A stretch of DNA of 64,000 bases from Amborella trichopoda (GCF_000471905.2 NW_006499705.1:1594403-1658402), one strand, 5' to 3'; counted from the first letter of the stretch, positions 1-11,622 are shown. Made by a program: numbers and translations. Notes: a model not told the origin generated them from the letters alone.

Positions 1-245
1 AAATTCATGAAAATCTTGAAAATATACAGTCCAAAATAATATGTTGTAAAATGTACTATTTTTAGGACTTGAAATATTTTTTTTTAATCTAAATTATATA
101 TCTCGATGTCATGATGTTGAACTAGATTTTTTCAACTTCAAAACAACATTTTTCGTTGGATTTTAGAAATGCACATTAATTCTATATTTTAAAGTGTCAA
201 CTTTATATAAACCTTAATTCTATATTTTAAGGTGTCAACATTATA
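1..245. repeat. Partial Mutator-like MITE (cut by window edge)
   Basis: This AT-rich stretch resembles the right half of the roughly 390-bp MITE that is complete at 62189-62582. Shared stretches include the region read as 'atctcgatgtcatgatg', the part about fusing 'aaaacaacattt', and the end with 'ctttatataaac'. The last part (about 200-245) looks like a short repeat of the same end. The left half lies outside the window. Confidence 0.5.
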
Positions 246-573
246 TAAACTTCTTTTTCCTTTTAGGAATACAATATTTTTAGGAATACAATATTTGATG
301 TGGAGATATGACCCAAGACCTCTTTTATGTTGAAGTAGAAAAATGAATTATAGGGAAGTATCAAATCGGTGGGACCTGTCCCCAAGTCTCAACAGGCTGC
401 AAGGTCGTGTAACATCGCTGGGATGGATACACAAGGCAGCAAAAGGACTTGTCACAACAAAAAAAACAGGCAAAACTCAAAAGTCACGCTAACTCCTCTA
501 CTAATTGTCCATCTACTAACAACAAAAGGTGATGTGTCCCCACAATGATGGATGATGCTCATTATACTTATTA

Positions 574-913
574 GGGGCATCAACAGGTCGGCCCGGGTCC
601 GGCCAAACCCAAACTGGACTCATAAAAATGATATGGGACCCGGACCAGACCTAATCGGATTTGACCCAAAAATTAAAATATTTATGTGTTGAACCATATT
701 AAAATATATTTCATATATTGGGATCTGAAAAATATTACCAGGCCCGGACCCGAAGAGTGTTCGGGTCCAAGACTTGGGCCCGGACTCGAATAGTGTTCGG
801 GTCCAAGATTTGGACCCGGACCTAACATGCCGGGTCCAATTTCTGGACACATATCTGGACCCCGATCAGGTCTACCCCTCAGGTCTCAGGTCGGGTCTGG
901 GTCCAATGCCACC
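574..913. repeat. GGGTCC-rich dispersed repeat
   Basis: A GC-rich island in AT-rich DNA. It is full of GGTCC, CCCGGAC and GGACCC motifs on both strands, with an AT-rich middle (about 650-740). It starts near 'ggggcatcaacagg' and ends near 'ccaatgccacc', so the ends resemble an imperfect inverted repeat. Related islands are at 3493-3674, 6330-6660, 34304-34445, 35005-35118 and 62094-62803. Short open frames through it are by-products of the repeated motif. Family name unknown. Confidence 0.6.
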
Positions 914-992
914 AAAGACAAAAGTGAATCAAGCGATGGCTAGTTTGATCGTTGATTTATGTTTAGGTCAGTCTGGTCCAAAGATTAATATT

Positions 993-1407
993 TGTTAAAA
1001 TTATTAAGTGTATTTTCTAGAAACCATATTAGTTTTTATGTTATTTTATTACGAGTAATACAGTGAGGTTGTACTCGGAAGTTTGTGAAGTCGGAAGTTA
1101 TGAAACTACATAGTAGTTAGTAGTTACTGTTGTAAGTGGGTCGTTTTTTTGGTAGTAAATATGATTATAAAAAGCCTCTATTTAAGGAGAGGAGTGTGGT
1201 GCGAAAATTGGGTTACATGTTTTAGGATTAATCTTAAGTGTCAAGATTGTAATACCTTTGTATGCTTCATCTTTCATCTTTGAATGAAAGTTTTTCTTCC
1301 ACCTCATCTTAATTGTTCTTTTTCTATCTCTTTGATTGTGAGTCTTTGGCTAGTATGACATTGTTATAAGGATTGCTCTGGTATTGTGGCATCCGTCTTT
1401 CTCCACA
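993..1407 (+). repeat. 5' LTR of the TRIM element
   Basis: It begins TGTTAAA and ends CCACA, directly followed by the primer binding site. It aligns along its length with 1833-2250, for example at the shared 'gtgtattttctagaaacca' and 'ctttgaatgaaagttttt' blocks. Confidence 0.8.
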
Positions 1408-1832
1408 TGGTATCAAAGCCACAAGGGTAGTGTTGATGTTGTCTTGACTCCCTTGGTGAAGAAGATCAATCTTCTCTTTGAAGATGGATTTGGGAGGAAG
1501 GTTGGTTTTAATGTTGAGTTGAGAACTCAACTTAAGGCGGTCTTTCTATTTTCAAATCTTCTTAAAGATCTAGAATCTTTGTTTGGAGATCTCTCGTTGA
1601 TCTGGAAGAACATATTTGAAGACACAAATGAAATGAGTTGTCATTCATGGGTTAAAGAGAGAGTATATTTCCTATGTTATTTCTATTCAATGGTGGGTTA
1701 CGTAGACATCTTTGGTGGAGTTTAAGAGACTCTTTGGAAGCTCGTTAAATAGCTGTATTTTCAATTTAGAGAAATGATGGAGATGATCACCTATGCATTG
1801 TCTCCTTTTTATAAAATTACTTTAAGTGGGAG

Positions 1833-2250
1833 TATTAAACTGTTCAAGTGTATTTTCTAGAAACCATAGTAGTTTTTATACTTATTTTATTATAAGTAAT
1901 GTAGTGACGTTGTACCTGTAAGTTTGTGTAGTAGGAAGTTATGAAACTACTAAGTGGTTAGTAGTTATTGTTGCAAGTAGGTAGTTTTTTTTTGTAATAA
2001 ATATGGTTGTAAAAAACCTGATTAAATAGGGGTGTGTAGGGGAAAATTGGGCCATATGTTTTAAGGTTAATCTTAGGTGTCAATGCCTTTGTGTACCCCA
2101 TTTTTAATCTTTGAATGAAAGTTTTTCTTCTACTTCATCTTGATTACTCTTCTTCTATCTATTTGGTTGTAAGTCTCGGATTATTGTGACATTGTTACAT
2201 AAATTGAGAAGCGGATTGTTCTGATAGTGTGGCATCCGCCTTTCTCTACA
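1833..2250 (+). repeat. 3' LTR of the TRIM element
   Basis: It is the direct-repeat partner of 993-1407. It follows a purine tract and ends in CTACA. Many substitutions and small indels separate it from the 5' copy, including a short block near 2200 that the 5' copy lacks, so the insertion is old. Confidence 0.8.
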
Positions 2251-2925
2251 TTATTTGATTAGTTTTTTACAGTATGTCTCGTCAATTTTGACTTAGTTGG
2301 TTTGGCCAAAAAAATTCCACCACATAGTTGGACATATTTTTAATATATCTCTCATATTTTTGAAATTATTAATCCTATTTTATTTATATTTTTGAAGTTC
2401 TATCCAACTAGTTCGACCCAGTTTGATTGGTTTGACCGGACTAAATTACCCGCTAGTTCTCTAGACAGTTAGACATTAATGACACCAATGCCCACTAGGA
2501 TTTCATCATCAATTAGGCCTAATGCATACGCTTGCTCAACTCCTTTCTTTCAAAGTATATTCTCTGTGTCCTAGACCTTCAAAGCATATTCCCCTCTTTC
2601 AACTTAAATTCTATATTTTGTTAGAGTCACTGTAACAACATGGGAAATAAATTATAAAAGATGGAGCCTGTTAATGACCATCAGTCCCTGTGAACGTCAC
2701 TATTGAAGAGCTTTATACGATGTAACCTCCTTTAACTTGCCAACTACCCTAATTAGAAACAAAATACTTGAAAAAGTCATGCATGTGCCTAAACTAAATA
2801 ATGTCTTGAGATTTAATAGAGGTTTAATACTTTTTAAATAGTTGTATTTAAGTTTTTAAGAAAGTTTTGATAAAGTTTTACGTTGACTGCCTACCTAACA
2901 CAACCCACATTTTTTACCTAAGCTT
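2251..2925. other. Intergenic DNA, no gene seen
   Basis: AT-rich sequence with no convincing coding frame, RNA gene or clear repeat boundary. A short stretch near 2300-2450 has 'ttggtttgacc' type motifs that also occur near 8600, which may be another dispersed repeat. Confidence 0.5.
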
Positions 2926-3170
2926 AAAACGAGTTAAGATGGAGTTTAAGGTCATCACCCTTCTTAGAAAAAAAAAAAAGAGTTGGTCCAAAATATCATG
3001 GTTGGAAGTAGTGAGAAAAAATATGTGGATTTATGGTATCACTGAGTGTATGGCCCTTAATAGAGTAAAATGGCGAATTAGGATTTATGTAGCCGAATCC
3101 AATTGGGAAAAGATTCTGATGAAGATCATGATTTCAATTTTTAATAACTCAAAAATTCAATATTAGTTTG
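2926..3170 (+). pseudogene. LINE ORF2 tail remnant
   Basis: After a short A-run, the translated frame contains SWLEVVRK, then TECMALNRVKWR, then RIYVAESNWEK. This spacing matches the C-terminal tail of plant L1-type reverse transcriptases, which typically reads W-x-x-x-V-R, then D-R-x-x-W-R, then A-D-P. No reverse transcriptase core is present, so this is a 5'-truncated copy. Related fragments are near 63010-63150 and 63838-63865. Confidence 0.55.
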
Positions 3171-3492
3171 AAAGTACTAATTTGGTGATTCTAAAGTGGA
3201 TTTCACAGTTTAAGCTCTAAAAAGTCTTCTTCAATGCCTCTTTTTCTTGCACAATACATTTCCACAAGACTATACTATATGTGCTCTTGATATTATAAAG
3301 CATGGGTGGCAATGGATCATAAATGTTGCCAATGCGTTTGTTTCTTAGGAACCTCCAGTTATTACATAAAATAGTAAGGAATTTGGGTATATGTGAGTAT
3401 TCATAAATGTTGTGCAATATTGTAAATGTTGCCAATAATATGGGTACATGATGGTACAAAAAGTGCAAGAAAAAAAAAAACTCATAGTCATA

Positions 3493-3674
3493 GGATGACA
3501 ATGGAACCAACCAAACTCGGGACTCGACGGGTAGACCCGACCTCGAGTCCGAGTATGGGTCTAAATTTTGGACCCAAAAGGTTGGATCAAGTCCAAAACC
3601 TGAACCCAAATACTATTCAAGTTCGGGTCCAGGTCCGGCCGGACCAAACCCAAACGCAACCCGTTGTCACCCTA
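3493..3674. repeat. GGGTCC-rich dispersed repeat
   Basis: Same family as 574-913. It runs from 'ataggatgacaatgg' to 'cgttgtcaccctat', which are near-perfect inverted ends. The flank 'actcatagtcata' plus an A-run to the left is matched, in inverse orientation, on the right side of the copy at 34304-34445, so the repeat unit may extend to about 3425. Confidence 0.65.
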
Positions 3675-5640
3675 TTATGAAGGGCACATAATGAATGGGC
3701 ATTTTCATGACTTATTTGTATTTGTGTCTGTTTTTAAGAGAACATAGTTCCCACACGAAATAAGAAATGCATCAAGCTGTGAGCATTCTTTCCCTCTATT
3801 CCCACCTTGTTGAGCAATTGTCCCCCGAATACAAGAAGCTGGGCACAATGTCCTTCTCACTGTGCCACCTTGTTAGCCAGACTTTCCATGGATCGTATAT
3901 TGGTTTGTTGACACTTCAGAAAATTTCTTGAAAGCTTAACAAAAAATATGATTGGCAGTCCAACAATTCAATAACCATACAGAAACCTTTTCATTGTATT
4001 AACTTAATCAATCACTTTCTCTGCACCTTCTTTTGCCAAAGTGTTTGTCTGGTTTACTTTTCTTGAAAGCCTTACAAAACAAATGATTGACAGTCCAACA
4101 AATCAATAACCATACAAAAGCCTTTTCACTGTATTCATTTAATCAATCCTTATCAAAGTTGTTTTCTCTACACCTTCTTTTGCCAAAGTGTCTGTCTGGT
4201 TTACTTTCTATCCAAGTGTGTTGGAAAATAACCCCCCTCCTTGCAACTGAATCTCTCACCTTATTTAGGATTTGGGTGAGATGCCATGGCTTTTTCAGTG
4301 CACCCCTGCACCAATTTATAGTGTTCAATGAATCTCTGTCTATCGCGCTCCATTCCTACCATTAACATATCGAAAAAAAAAAAAAGGAAACAAGGAATCT
4401 CTGCCTACTATAACAATTACTGGAAACTCCCTTCATTGCAACAAGGCACATGGTCTCATTTGTCATACAATGTCCACAAGTTCCTAAATAAGTGAGAACA
4501 TGTGTTCCTTGATGACCACTCACTTGCCTGACTAGGACACCCATAAGAATTATCATCTTGACAGCTCTCAAAGGTGGAGGAACCAGCTTTGAGGTTCAAT
4601 ATGAATAAAGCCCATTGCCCACTTCCTTATACCTATGGGTAATTAATGTTTGGGTAATTAATCAAGGGTACTTACACATTTTTTTGATATTTGATACTCT
4701 TATCTCATTATATATTAACTTTTTTTGTCAAAAAGTATTTTAGGTAATTAATCAGAGGTAAAGTATAAATTCTTGATAGAAAGATAAACATTAATTAATT
4801 ATAGTGGAGGATTGCATTATCAATATAAGGTGTAACATCAACCACATGGATCAATGAGTGCTGCTTCTATTTTTGGGTAATTTAGTGGCGAAGACAGGCC
4901 CTTATCAATGAGTGCTTCTTAACCAGTAGTAAAATGTCACTAGTTCTTTTATAGAAATATCTATCCTACCCATCATATTCATGAAAAATACCTTCACTCA
5001 AAAAATTTTGTATTATAAAATAAGAGGCTATAAACCTCTAAAAATGTTGAGTATATTAAGAAGATACTCATCATATACATGAGTACCCAAACGTAACCCA
5101 TATCTGTTGCCAAGAAAGAACATCAATAATATGAAATTTGAAGCTTTCATGTGATTCCGTTTTCCCTCAAATTCTCTCAAGACTGATCTCCATTAATGAA
5201 TATCTATAACAAAAATTAAAAATAGGGGAAATTTATGTAAATATCTCTTATATTTTGTAAAATTTAATATCTGTCCCCAATATTTCGCATTCTATACTCA
5301 TGTCCCCTTTTTTTAGACCGCGTCATATTTTAAGTTTAAAAGTTTTTAATATTCATCTGATTAAGCACAAATTTTGGGTGTCCATCTTGTCAATATTATG
5401 TACCTGTAAAAATACAAAAATAATAATTTTAAATAAATAAAATGGCCAAAATACCAACTAAAATTTGTACATATATTTTGGTCCAAATTTTTTATCTGAT
5501 TATTTTTCTTTGTTTTACATATGTATGATGACAAGAAGTATAGACCCAAACTTTAAGCTAAGTCTATGTATAGAAAAAGTGATAAAATTGAAATACTAAA
5601 AGTTATTAAAAAGTGAAACACAAACATAAAATATAATACG
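3675..5640. other. Intergenic DNA with a local tandem duplication
   Basis: No gene seen. A tandem duplication occupies 3926-4059 and 4060-4208: both units contain 'cttgaaagc', 'cagtccaacaa', and 'cttcttttgccaaagtgt'. The offset is 134 bp and the second unit is slightly longer. The rest is AT-rich unique-looking DNA. Confidence 0.6.
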
Positions 5641-5652
5641 TTAGAAAAAGTT

Positions 5653-5997
5653 TATATAGAACCTAGGCTCTAAACAATCAAATTAGAACCTACCTCAAAA
5701 CTTTCACCGGAAGATGTTATTTTAATGCCCAAATATCATCAAATTGATCATCTCGATCCATAAACATGAGAAAAAAATGGATTTCAAGACTTTTGGACCG
5801 TCAAATTTCAAGATTTTCAAGCTTTCATAGGTCTACTCAATCTACACTATTTTTTAAGCTTTAAATTTTATAACTAAATATGAAAATATAATTTAAGGCC
5901 GTCACAAAAACTTTGCAATATTGAAACCATATTTCTCGTATTTGAAGGTGGGCTCCAATTTGACTGTTTAGAGCCTTGGCTCTATACAAACCACACC
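5653..5997. repeat. Mutator-like MITE copy
   Basis: It has the family ends: 'gaaaaagtttatata' at the left and 'ctatacaaaccacaccc' at the right. The next copy starts only about 30 bp downstream. No target duplication is clear here. Confidence 0.65.
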
Positions 5998-6027
5998 CTA
6001 AAATTTGGGACATTAATTAAAATAAAA

Positions 6028-6318
6028 AGTTTATATAATGCCGAGGCTCTAAACAATCAAATTAGACGTTACCTAAAAAATTTCACTAAAAGAGGTTGTT
6101 TTTATGCCCAAATATTCTCAAATTGATCATGTCAACATCAAGATGCATGGACATGAAAAAAAAAACGGATTTCAAATTTTGGAAATAGTGCATCTTGTTA
6201 CACAATTTTTTACCATCAATTTTTAAGATTTTCAAGTTTTCATATATCTGCTCCATCTACACTATTTTTTAAGCTTTAAATTTTACAATTAAAGATGAAA
6301 GTATATTTTAAGACTATC
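6028..6318. repeat. Mutator-like MITE copy, truncated right end
   Basis: It begins with 'aaaaagtttatataatgcc' and follows the family consensus through the 'gatcatgtcaacatcaaga' and 'taagctttaaa' blocks. It stops at 'ctatcaccc', where a GGGTCC-type repeat begins, so its right terminus is lost. Confidence 0.6.
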
Positions 6319-6329
6319 ACCCAGAATTG

Positions 6330-6970
6330 GACTTAGGTCTAATCCAAGTGACTTGGACTGGTGACTTGGACCTCACTCGACCCAAATCCGTGTTGGATCC
6401 AAACTTCGGTCTAGCAATTTAAAAAAAACAAAAATTTATTTTATATGTTATTTAGTGTATATTTTATACTAAGTCTTGGATCGGGTCTACCTTGACCCAT
6501 AACCGTCCCAACCAGATAGAGTCGATGCTGGACCCAAACCTAACATAAGTTGAGTCGGGTAATTTGAACCCAGCCAGACCTGCCAAGTCCAAAACATGGA
6601 CAGGGACTTGGTTCGGATCAACCCATTGGGTCGACAGACCAACCTGACCTGATTCCCATCCCTATATGCTAGGAAAAAAAATAAAAAATGAAAATAGTAA
6701 TAATGTAAGAAAGGAAAGTAAAATGAAAAATTAAATAACAATTAGGTAGAAATTTAAATACATATGGACCTAGCCAGACCTGCCAAGTCCAAAACATGGA
6801 CAGGGACTTGGTTTGGATCAACCCATTGGGTCGACAGACCAACCTGACCTGATTCCCATCCCTATATGCTAGGAAAAAAAATAAAAAATGAAAATAGTAA
6901 TAATGTAAGAAAGGAAAGTAAAATGAAAAATTAAATAACAATTCGGTAGAAATTTAAATACATATGGACG
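6330..6970. repeat. GGGTCC-type repeat with 200-bp tandem duplication
   Basis: 6330-6660 is rich in 'ttggacc' and 'gggtcgacc' motifs. From 6571 a 200-bp unit is present twice (6571-6770 and 6771-6970). The second copy differs by only a few bases, for example 'ggttcgg' against 'ggtttgg'. Each unit joins the end of the GC-rich repeat to an AT-rich tail that ends in 'catatggac'. The near identity shows a recent duplication. Confidence 0.75.
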
Positions 6971-7539
6971 TAAAATCAAATATTTGCTTGAAAATTAAAT
7001 ACCGGATTACAATAAATTTGTTTTAAAATCTAACAGAGCTTTATTCTATTATTTTTAAAATTTGATCGTGCGACTCGAGTACCATGCAACACACATGCAT
7101 AGTTTTTGTTAAGTGGTCCTCCATAAATAAGGGATTGCAAGTGGCATCAATCTATAAACAAGGGAATGTCATTTGATTTTATGAAATATATCAAAATACT
7201 TATAAGAAACAAATCATTCAACATTTTACTTATTTACAACTATTCCAATTCAAGATCACATGTTATTTTATAGGTATTTTGAAATTAAATAAAAAAATAA
7301 GTAAAGTATTAAACTGTTGATATCTCATTGTTAGTTTAATAAATTTCTTTCTAATTTAACATCCATGCATTTGTAAATGCCTTCCAAAGATATTTGCTCT
7401 AATCTAGAACCAATTTTTCCGTATAATGAGATGAACCACCTTAGTAAATTGCAAAGTTCTTTAGAATGTATTGTTGCTAGATCTGAAGTCACCTCAACTG
7501 CCTTCATTGGGTTCACTAGAGAAAGTGTTATTTTTCACT
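6971..7539. other. Intergenic DNA, no gene seen
   Basis: AT-rich DNA. Open frames on both strands at 7331-7562 overlap each other, show no domain and have no splice context, so I do not call them genes. Confidence 0.5.
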
Positions 7540-7885
7540 TCATAACTCATCAAAAATTGTAATTCAAGTATTGAAAGAACTTTACATCGATCATCTCGAC
7601 TTGAATATTTTGATTATGAAGAAAAATCAGAATTTTAAACTCTAAAAATAATGTATATTGTAATAAAATTTCTAGACTGCCCATTTCACCCTAAAAACAT
7701 GTGTTCACATATTCGTAAAATCTGTACATTTTTTTGCTTTCAAATTTTATGATCGGTGTTGAAAATTAATTTTAAAGCCATTGTGGAGATTTCCGTTGCC
7801 GAAAGTGAGTTTCAGACGAGGATTTGAGATGAGGCTTTATTTTGTTTTCATAAAGACTAAGCTCATAGAAACTTCATCCCTTTTT
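7540..7885 (+). repeat. Dispersed repeat, family B
   Basis: It matches 15255-15600 block by block in the same orientation: 'cataactcatc', 'atctcgacttgaa', 'ccctaaaaac', 'ccattgtggagattt', 'gaggctttattttgtttt' and a final 'aacttcatcc'. Two further copies lie inverted at 14490-15240. It is noncoding and probably a MITE, but no target duplication was confirmed. Confidence 0.6.
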
Positions 7886-8128
7886 TAATTTAATGAAATA
7901 GGTTAGTGAGAGTATAAGTTGAAGTTAAGAATACAAGGAACGAAAGGTACCTTTGGAACAATTCATACTTGTGCATTTATGAAGTAATAGTGACGCATGA
8001 AATTCCTCCTATCGATCTCTATTGAAAAGTACAAAATATTTACTATTCAGTATTTACTTTACGACACATTTGGTATATACGAAAATATTTTTATGAAAGT
8101 ATTTTTATATGAAAGAACTTCCTGTATT

Positions 8129-8736
8129 ATTAGGTGTGAAAGTTTTTTCACACTAATTAGTTCTAACCATCGTAAGAAAATCAAACCGAAATGGTTACCT
8201 GGACATGGGTTCAGAAGTGATTAACCGTTACTAACCGGTAAACTCGGCCGATTCAACCGGCCTAATTGAGCAAGTCCTAAGCAGTAAAAAATAAGTGTTA
8301 AAAAATATATAAAAAAAATCTAATAAAATATGAAAAATATATTTAAAACATGATTAAACAAAGCATATCCAAATGAAGTTGAAAATTAATTAAAAAAATA
8401 GATGTTAAAGAATCAATTTGAGCCTAGGGGTATTTTTAAAAAATTTCAAAAAAAGATGAGAAAAATGTAAAGATAAGTATTAATGGCTTAAATAATATTT
8501 AATCTTTGCCAAAATGATGAAAATATCAAAAAATGCATTACAAACAAAATCCCTTATTTTTTAGAGTTTTTATAGAAAAAAATTGCATATTTTTTAAATA
8601 CCCGGTCGGTTGACCAAGACTGACCGAAACCGGTTCCGATCTAATCGTGTACCTGATTTTTCCTATATTGGTTCCAACAACATTTTTTTATGCCAATTGG
8701 AAGCCAATTGTTGTGAAAAAAACAATCACACCTAAT
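8129..8736. mobile_element. Small element with terminal inverted repeats
   Basis: The left end reads ATTAGGTGTGA then GTTTTTTCACA. The right end is its reverse complement, TGTGAAAAAAACAATCACACCTAAT, with few differences over about 25 bp. The interior (about 600 bp) has no coding capacity and includes 'ccggtt'-type motifs at both sides. I could not find a convincing target duplication, so the superfamily is open. Confidence 0.45.
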
Positions 8737-8744
8737 CACAAGGG

Positions 8745-9152
8745 GGAGTTATTTTATGTGAAAATTGTCGGCAAAATTGATGGAGCGTACAATATCAACC
8801 CGAGATCAGAGAAGAGATGCTGTGAGGCCGGTGATCGCAGAGCCCTGATTTTTCTTGCCCTTTGAGAGAGAGTAGAGGAGTTCTGTAAAACTTTGTATAT
8901 CTTTTTTTCTTTTATGACTTTCTTCCTCTCTCAGGCTTCTCTTTTTTATAAGGAGAAGAAAAGCTATCCGTTACATTTCTCAACGGGTCTCTGAGAAAAC
9001 AAGAGTTCCCTAATCTCAGGGATATATATCCCATGTTCATAAAGACATTGGTTAATGTGAACGTTAGATAGGATTTTTCCCACAATTGTAGGCTTCTTAG
9101 CCCACAATTGTAGGTAAAGTCACGTAAGGCCTTATGGATATATGTGCTAACA
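8745..9152 (-). repeat. LTR of an antisense copia remnant
   Basis: Read on the minus strand, a purine tract (AAGTGGGAGA) is followed at 9152 by TGTTAGCACATATAT, the usual start of a 3' LTR. Further in are a TATA-like box ('cttataaaaaag') and a likely 5' leader region. The distal end was placed only roughly, at the neighbouring inverted-repeat element. Confidence 0.5.
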
Positions 9153-10250
9153 TCTCCCACTTGGCCATGATGGTCGAGTGTAATAATCAGTCACATGCAT
9201 ACTCCAACTTTTGATTATGATCGTTTAAGCGAATTTTTTGTCATGAGGTTCTACTCACGCTTTAGCGAATATGCCTTTCACAGCAAACGTCTATCATGAG
9301 GACTTTCACTTTAATACAGATTTCTCACTCATGAAAACTGTCTGACTTAAACATTTTTAAGTCTCAGTAAGCTAGTCTATCATGAGGATTTTCACGCTAA
9401 TGCCAATTTTTCACTCGTGAAAACTGTCTGGCTTAAACATTTTAAAGTCTCATTAAGCTAGTGTGCTTAGACAGTATTTCAACACTTAGACCCTTTGATG
9501 GATCAGCGATCATATCTGATGATGGCAAGTAACTAATGGTTACTTCACTTTTCTCAACTACATCCTGAATATAGTGATATTGGATATCTACATGTCTTCC
9601 TTTGGAGCTATTTGCTCTACTTTGAATTAATTTAATTGCAGCTTAATTATCACAATATATTTGGATCAGTCCGTCGATTATTTGCAAATTCAAGTTATCT
9701 ATGAAGCGCTTTATCCATATGGTAAAAATAAAAGCAGTGCTACATGCAATATATTATACTTTTTGTGTGTACATTAGCTACACACTTTTGTTTCTTGCTA
9801 GACTAAGAAACAATAGCCCCTCCAAAGAGGAAAATATATCTTGAGGTGGACTTACTATTGTCCTCATCCCTAGCAAAATTTGCATCTGAATATCCTATAA
9901 CTTCAAGCTTATTTGCCTAAAAACACAATTTTAGATGCATTTATTCCTTTAATGTACCTTAGAATTCTTTTAACGCTTTCCAATGACTCAAATCTAGTAT
10001 TGTACATCTCACTGTATATACCAAGCTATCAATAGCTTATGCATAGAGAACGTTAGGCTTTTATTGTCCTTCTAATGGATAATCCTTCTTAGACAATTTT
10101 ATTTCCCGTTTTAACAGGAGTAGACAATGGCTTACAATTTTCTATTTTAAATTTTTTTAGAACATGGTCAAGATATCTCTTTTGGCTCAAACGCAACAAA
10201 TTTTTATATTTTTTATTTTTGGTGTCTGTTTAAGTGCATGGAAGGTCATT
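9153..10250 (-). pseudogene. Decayed copia pol (RNase H end), antisense
   Basis: On the minus strand, broken frames read as the C-terminal part of copia polyproteins: an EVIGYSDANFA-like stretch, DEDNSKSTS, then IFLFGGAIVSWSSKKQ, all typical of the RNase H domain. It lies directly before the LTR at 9152, as expected for the 3' end of such an element. Frameshifts and stops are many. No gag, integrase or second LTR was found, so the copy is 5'-truncated. Confidence 0.65.
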
Positions 10251-10462
10251 AAAGATTTTCTATAACTCTCTTATTGTTGTTGAAAAGAAATCAGAAATAA
10301 TACTTTCGAGAAAATGTTTTCACACATACAAAACATGCCCTTGGGTACAAGAAAGTCCCAAATCCAAATCAATTTCAGCTATTAGATATAAAATCATATA
10401 GTAGTAAAGTGTGTTATTCATCGCGGTTAAAATCCAATAACAAAATTGAACTTTGTGACACA

Positions 10463-10640
10463 TTGGTAAAGGGGTAGGGGTACCTAGTCACCACATTGTG
10501 GTTTTTCATTCCCACATAAAGTCATAACGAAAATCCTAGCTTTATATGCTTCCCCTATAATATAATACGTATATACTTCCCCTTATCCAACCGTCCATTC
10601 TGAATGGAGGGCTAAGATTGCCCCAATCACAATATCATGT
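10463..10640 (-). repeat. Dispersed repeat, inverted partner at 13880
   Basis: The reverse complement of about 10463-10530 ('gtgggaatgaaaaacc', 'acaatgtggtgact') matches 13882-13965 ('gtgggaatggaaactac', 'aatgcagtgacta'). The two copies are in opposite orientation 3.4 kb apart. Confidence 0.45.
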
Positions 10641-10649
10641 CTCTACACT

Positions 10650-10990
10650 ATTTTATTTTTAATTTTTTTTTATAAAGTATTTTGACACCAAATTTTGGAC
10701 TCCAATTCTCTATTATACTCGCACTAGCAAAAAATATAAAAAAAAATATTTCCAATAAAATAAAATAACCAAAATACCCTTAAATATTTTAAGGGGTTTT
10801 TTGGTTATTATATTTTATCAAAAACTTATTTTTAATATTTTTTATAGGTGCGCCCCAATGAGAAGATGACACATACCAAGTTTCGTATTCATACAATTTA
10901 TACATAAAAAACTAAAAATAAAATATTTTAAGACGTCGGATCTAAGATCAAACGGTGAGTGACTCTCTTGATCAAAATTCAACGGCTGGA
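10650..10990. repeat. Dispersed repeat with long hairpin
   Basis: A strong inverted repeat centres near 10786: TAACCAAAATACCCTTAAA, a 3-base loop, then its near-perfect complement to about 10807. A similar but weaker hairpin with the same CCAAAATACCCC core is at 63380-63416. The following text is also alike in both places (a 'ggatctaagatcaaacgg'-type block near 10940, 'ggtccgacgattaag' near 63555), so both belong to one family. Confidence 0.5.
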
Positions 10991-11282
10991 TGGGAGGAAA
11001 ATCATAGATCTTCTATGCTGTAGGGGAAATACATAAACCTTTCCCTTTTTATTAATACTGCTATAACTAGTAAAAATCGTCTAGTCTCATTTCTGACATT
11101 CCCATCCCAACTAGGAAAGCATTGGATACTCTTTAGCATTTGTACTTCAATAAGTGCAGGTGGTTGTTTTAATGCTCTAAGGGTGGTCTCGTGGGAGTAC
11201 ATTGTATGCTTATTCTCTAAGAGGTCAAAGACCTACTTAGGAGTGTTCCAACAATCTTAAAAGAAAAAAGAACAATCTAAAA
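10991..11282. other. Intergenic DNA, no gene seen
   Basis: No supported feature. A short minus-strand open frame (11002-11202) has no recognisable domain. Confidence 0.4.
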
Positions 11283-11622
11283 GAAACAAGTTTATATAAG
11301 CTGTCAAAAACCCATTGAAAAATGTTGTTCCGTCACTAAAATTTTTCAAATTGATCATCTTGACCTATGGATATGAAAGAAAAATTGAATTCTAAGTGTT
11401 AGAAATAGTAGATCCTGTTATACATTACCTAGATCATTCACTCTTAAGACTTTCAAGTGTTCATAGATCTGTTAGTTCTGCACCAATTTCATAATAGGGG
11501 TGAAAAATAGACTCTTAGGCCATAATGAGAGTTTCGGCACTAAAAATACATCTTTAACGAGATTTTGAGGTCCACAATACCATGATTGTTTAAGGTTTAC
11601 ACCTTGTATCATCCATCTTAAA
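11283..11622. repeat. Mutator-like MITE copy
   Basis: It starts with 'acaagtttatataagctgt' and follows the family, with 'gatcatcttgacc', 'cattcactcttaagac', and an end near 'tttaaggtttacacctt'. The right terminus is degraded. Confidence 0.55.

Larger units (their letters stand above)
993..2250 (+). mobile_element. TRIM-type LTR retrotransposon
   Basis: Two direct repeats of about 416 bp (993-1407 and 1833-2250) flank only about 425 bp. A primer binding site, TGGTATCAAAGCC, complementary to initiator tRNA-Met, begins right after the first repeat at 1408. A purine tract (TAAGTGGGAG) lies just before the second at about 1823-1832. Both repeats end in CA. The flanking bases ATATT and TTATT could be an imperfect 5-bp target duplication. 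The interior is too short for gag-pol. An open frame at 1384-1725 has no domain I recognise. The element must depend on another for movement. Confidence 0.8.

Noticed and set aside
993..1407. Cassandra-type TRIM with 5S rRNA in the LTR
   Set aside because: No 5S-like internal promoter boxes were visible in either LTR.
1408..1420. tRNA-like signals at the primer sites (also 37656 and 45489) as tRNA genes
   Set aside because: Only the 12-13 bases complementary to the tRNA 3' end are present, as expected for LTR primer sites.
6487..6941. Two similar minus-strand proteins
   Set aside because: They are the same 200-bp tandem duplication read through; hydrophobic composition comes from the AT-rich tail.
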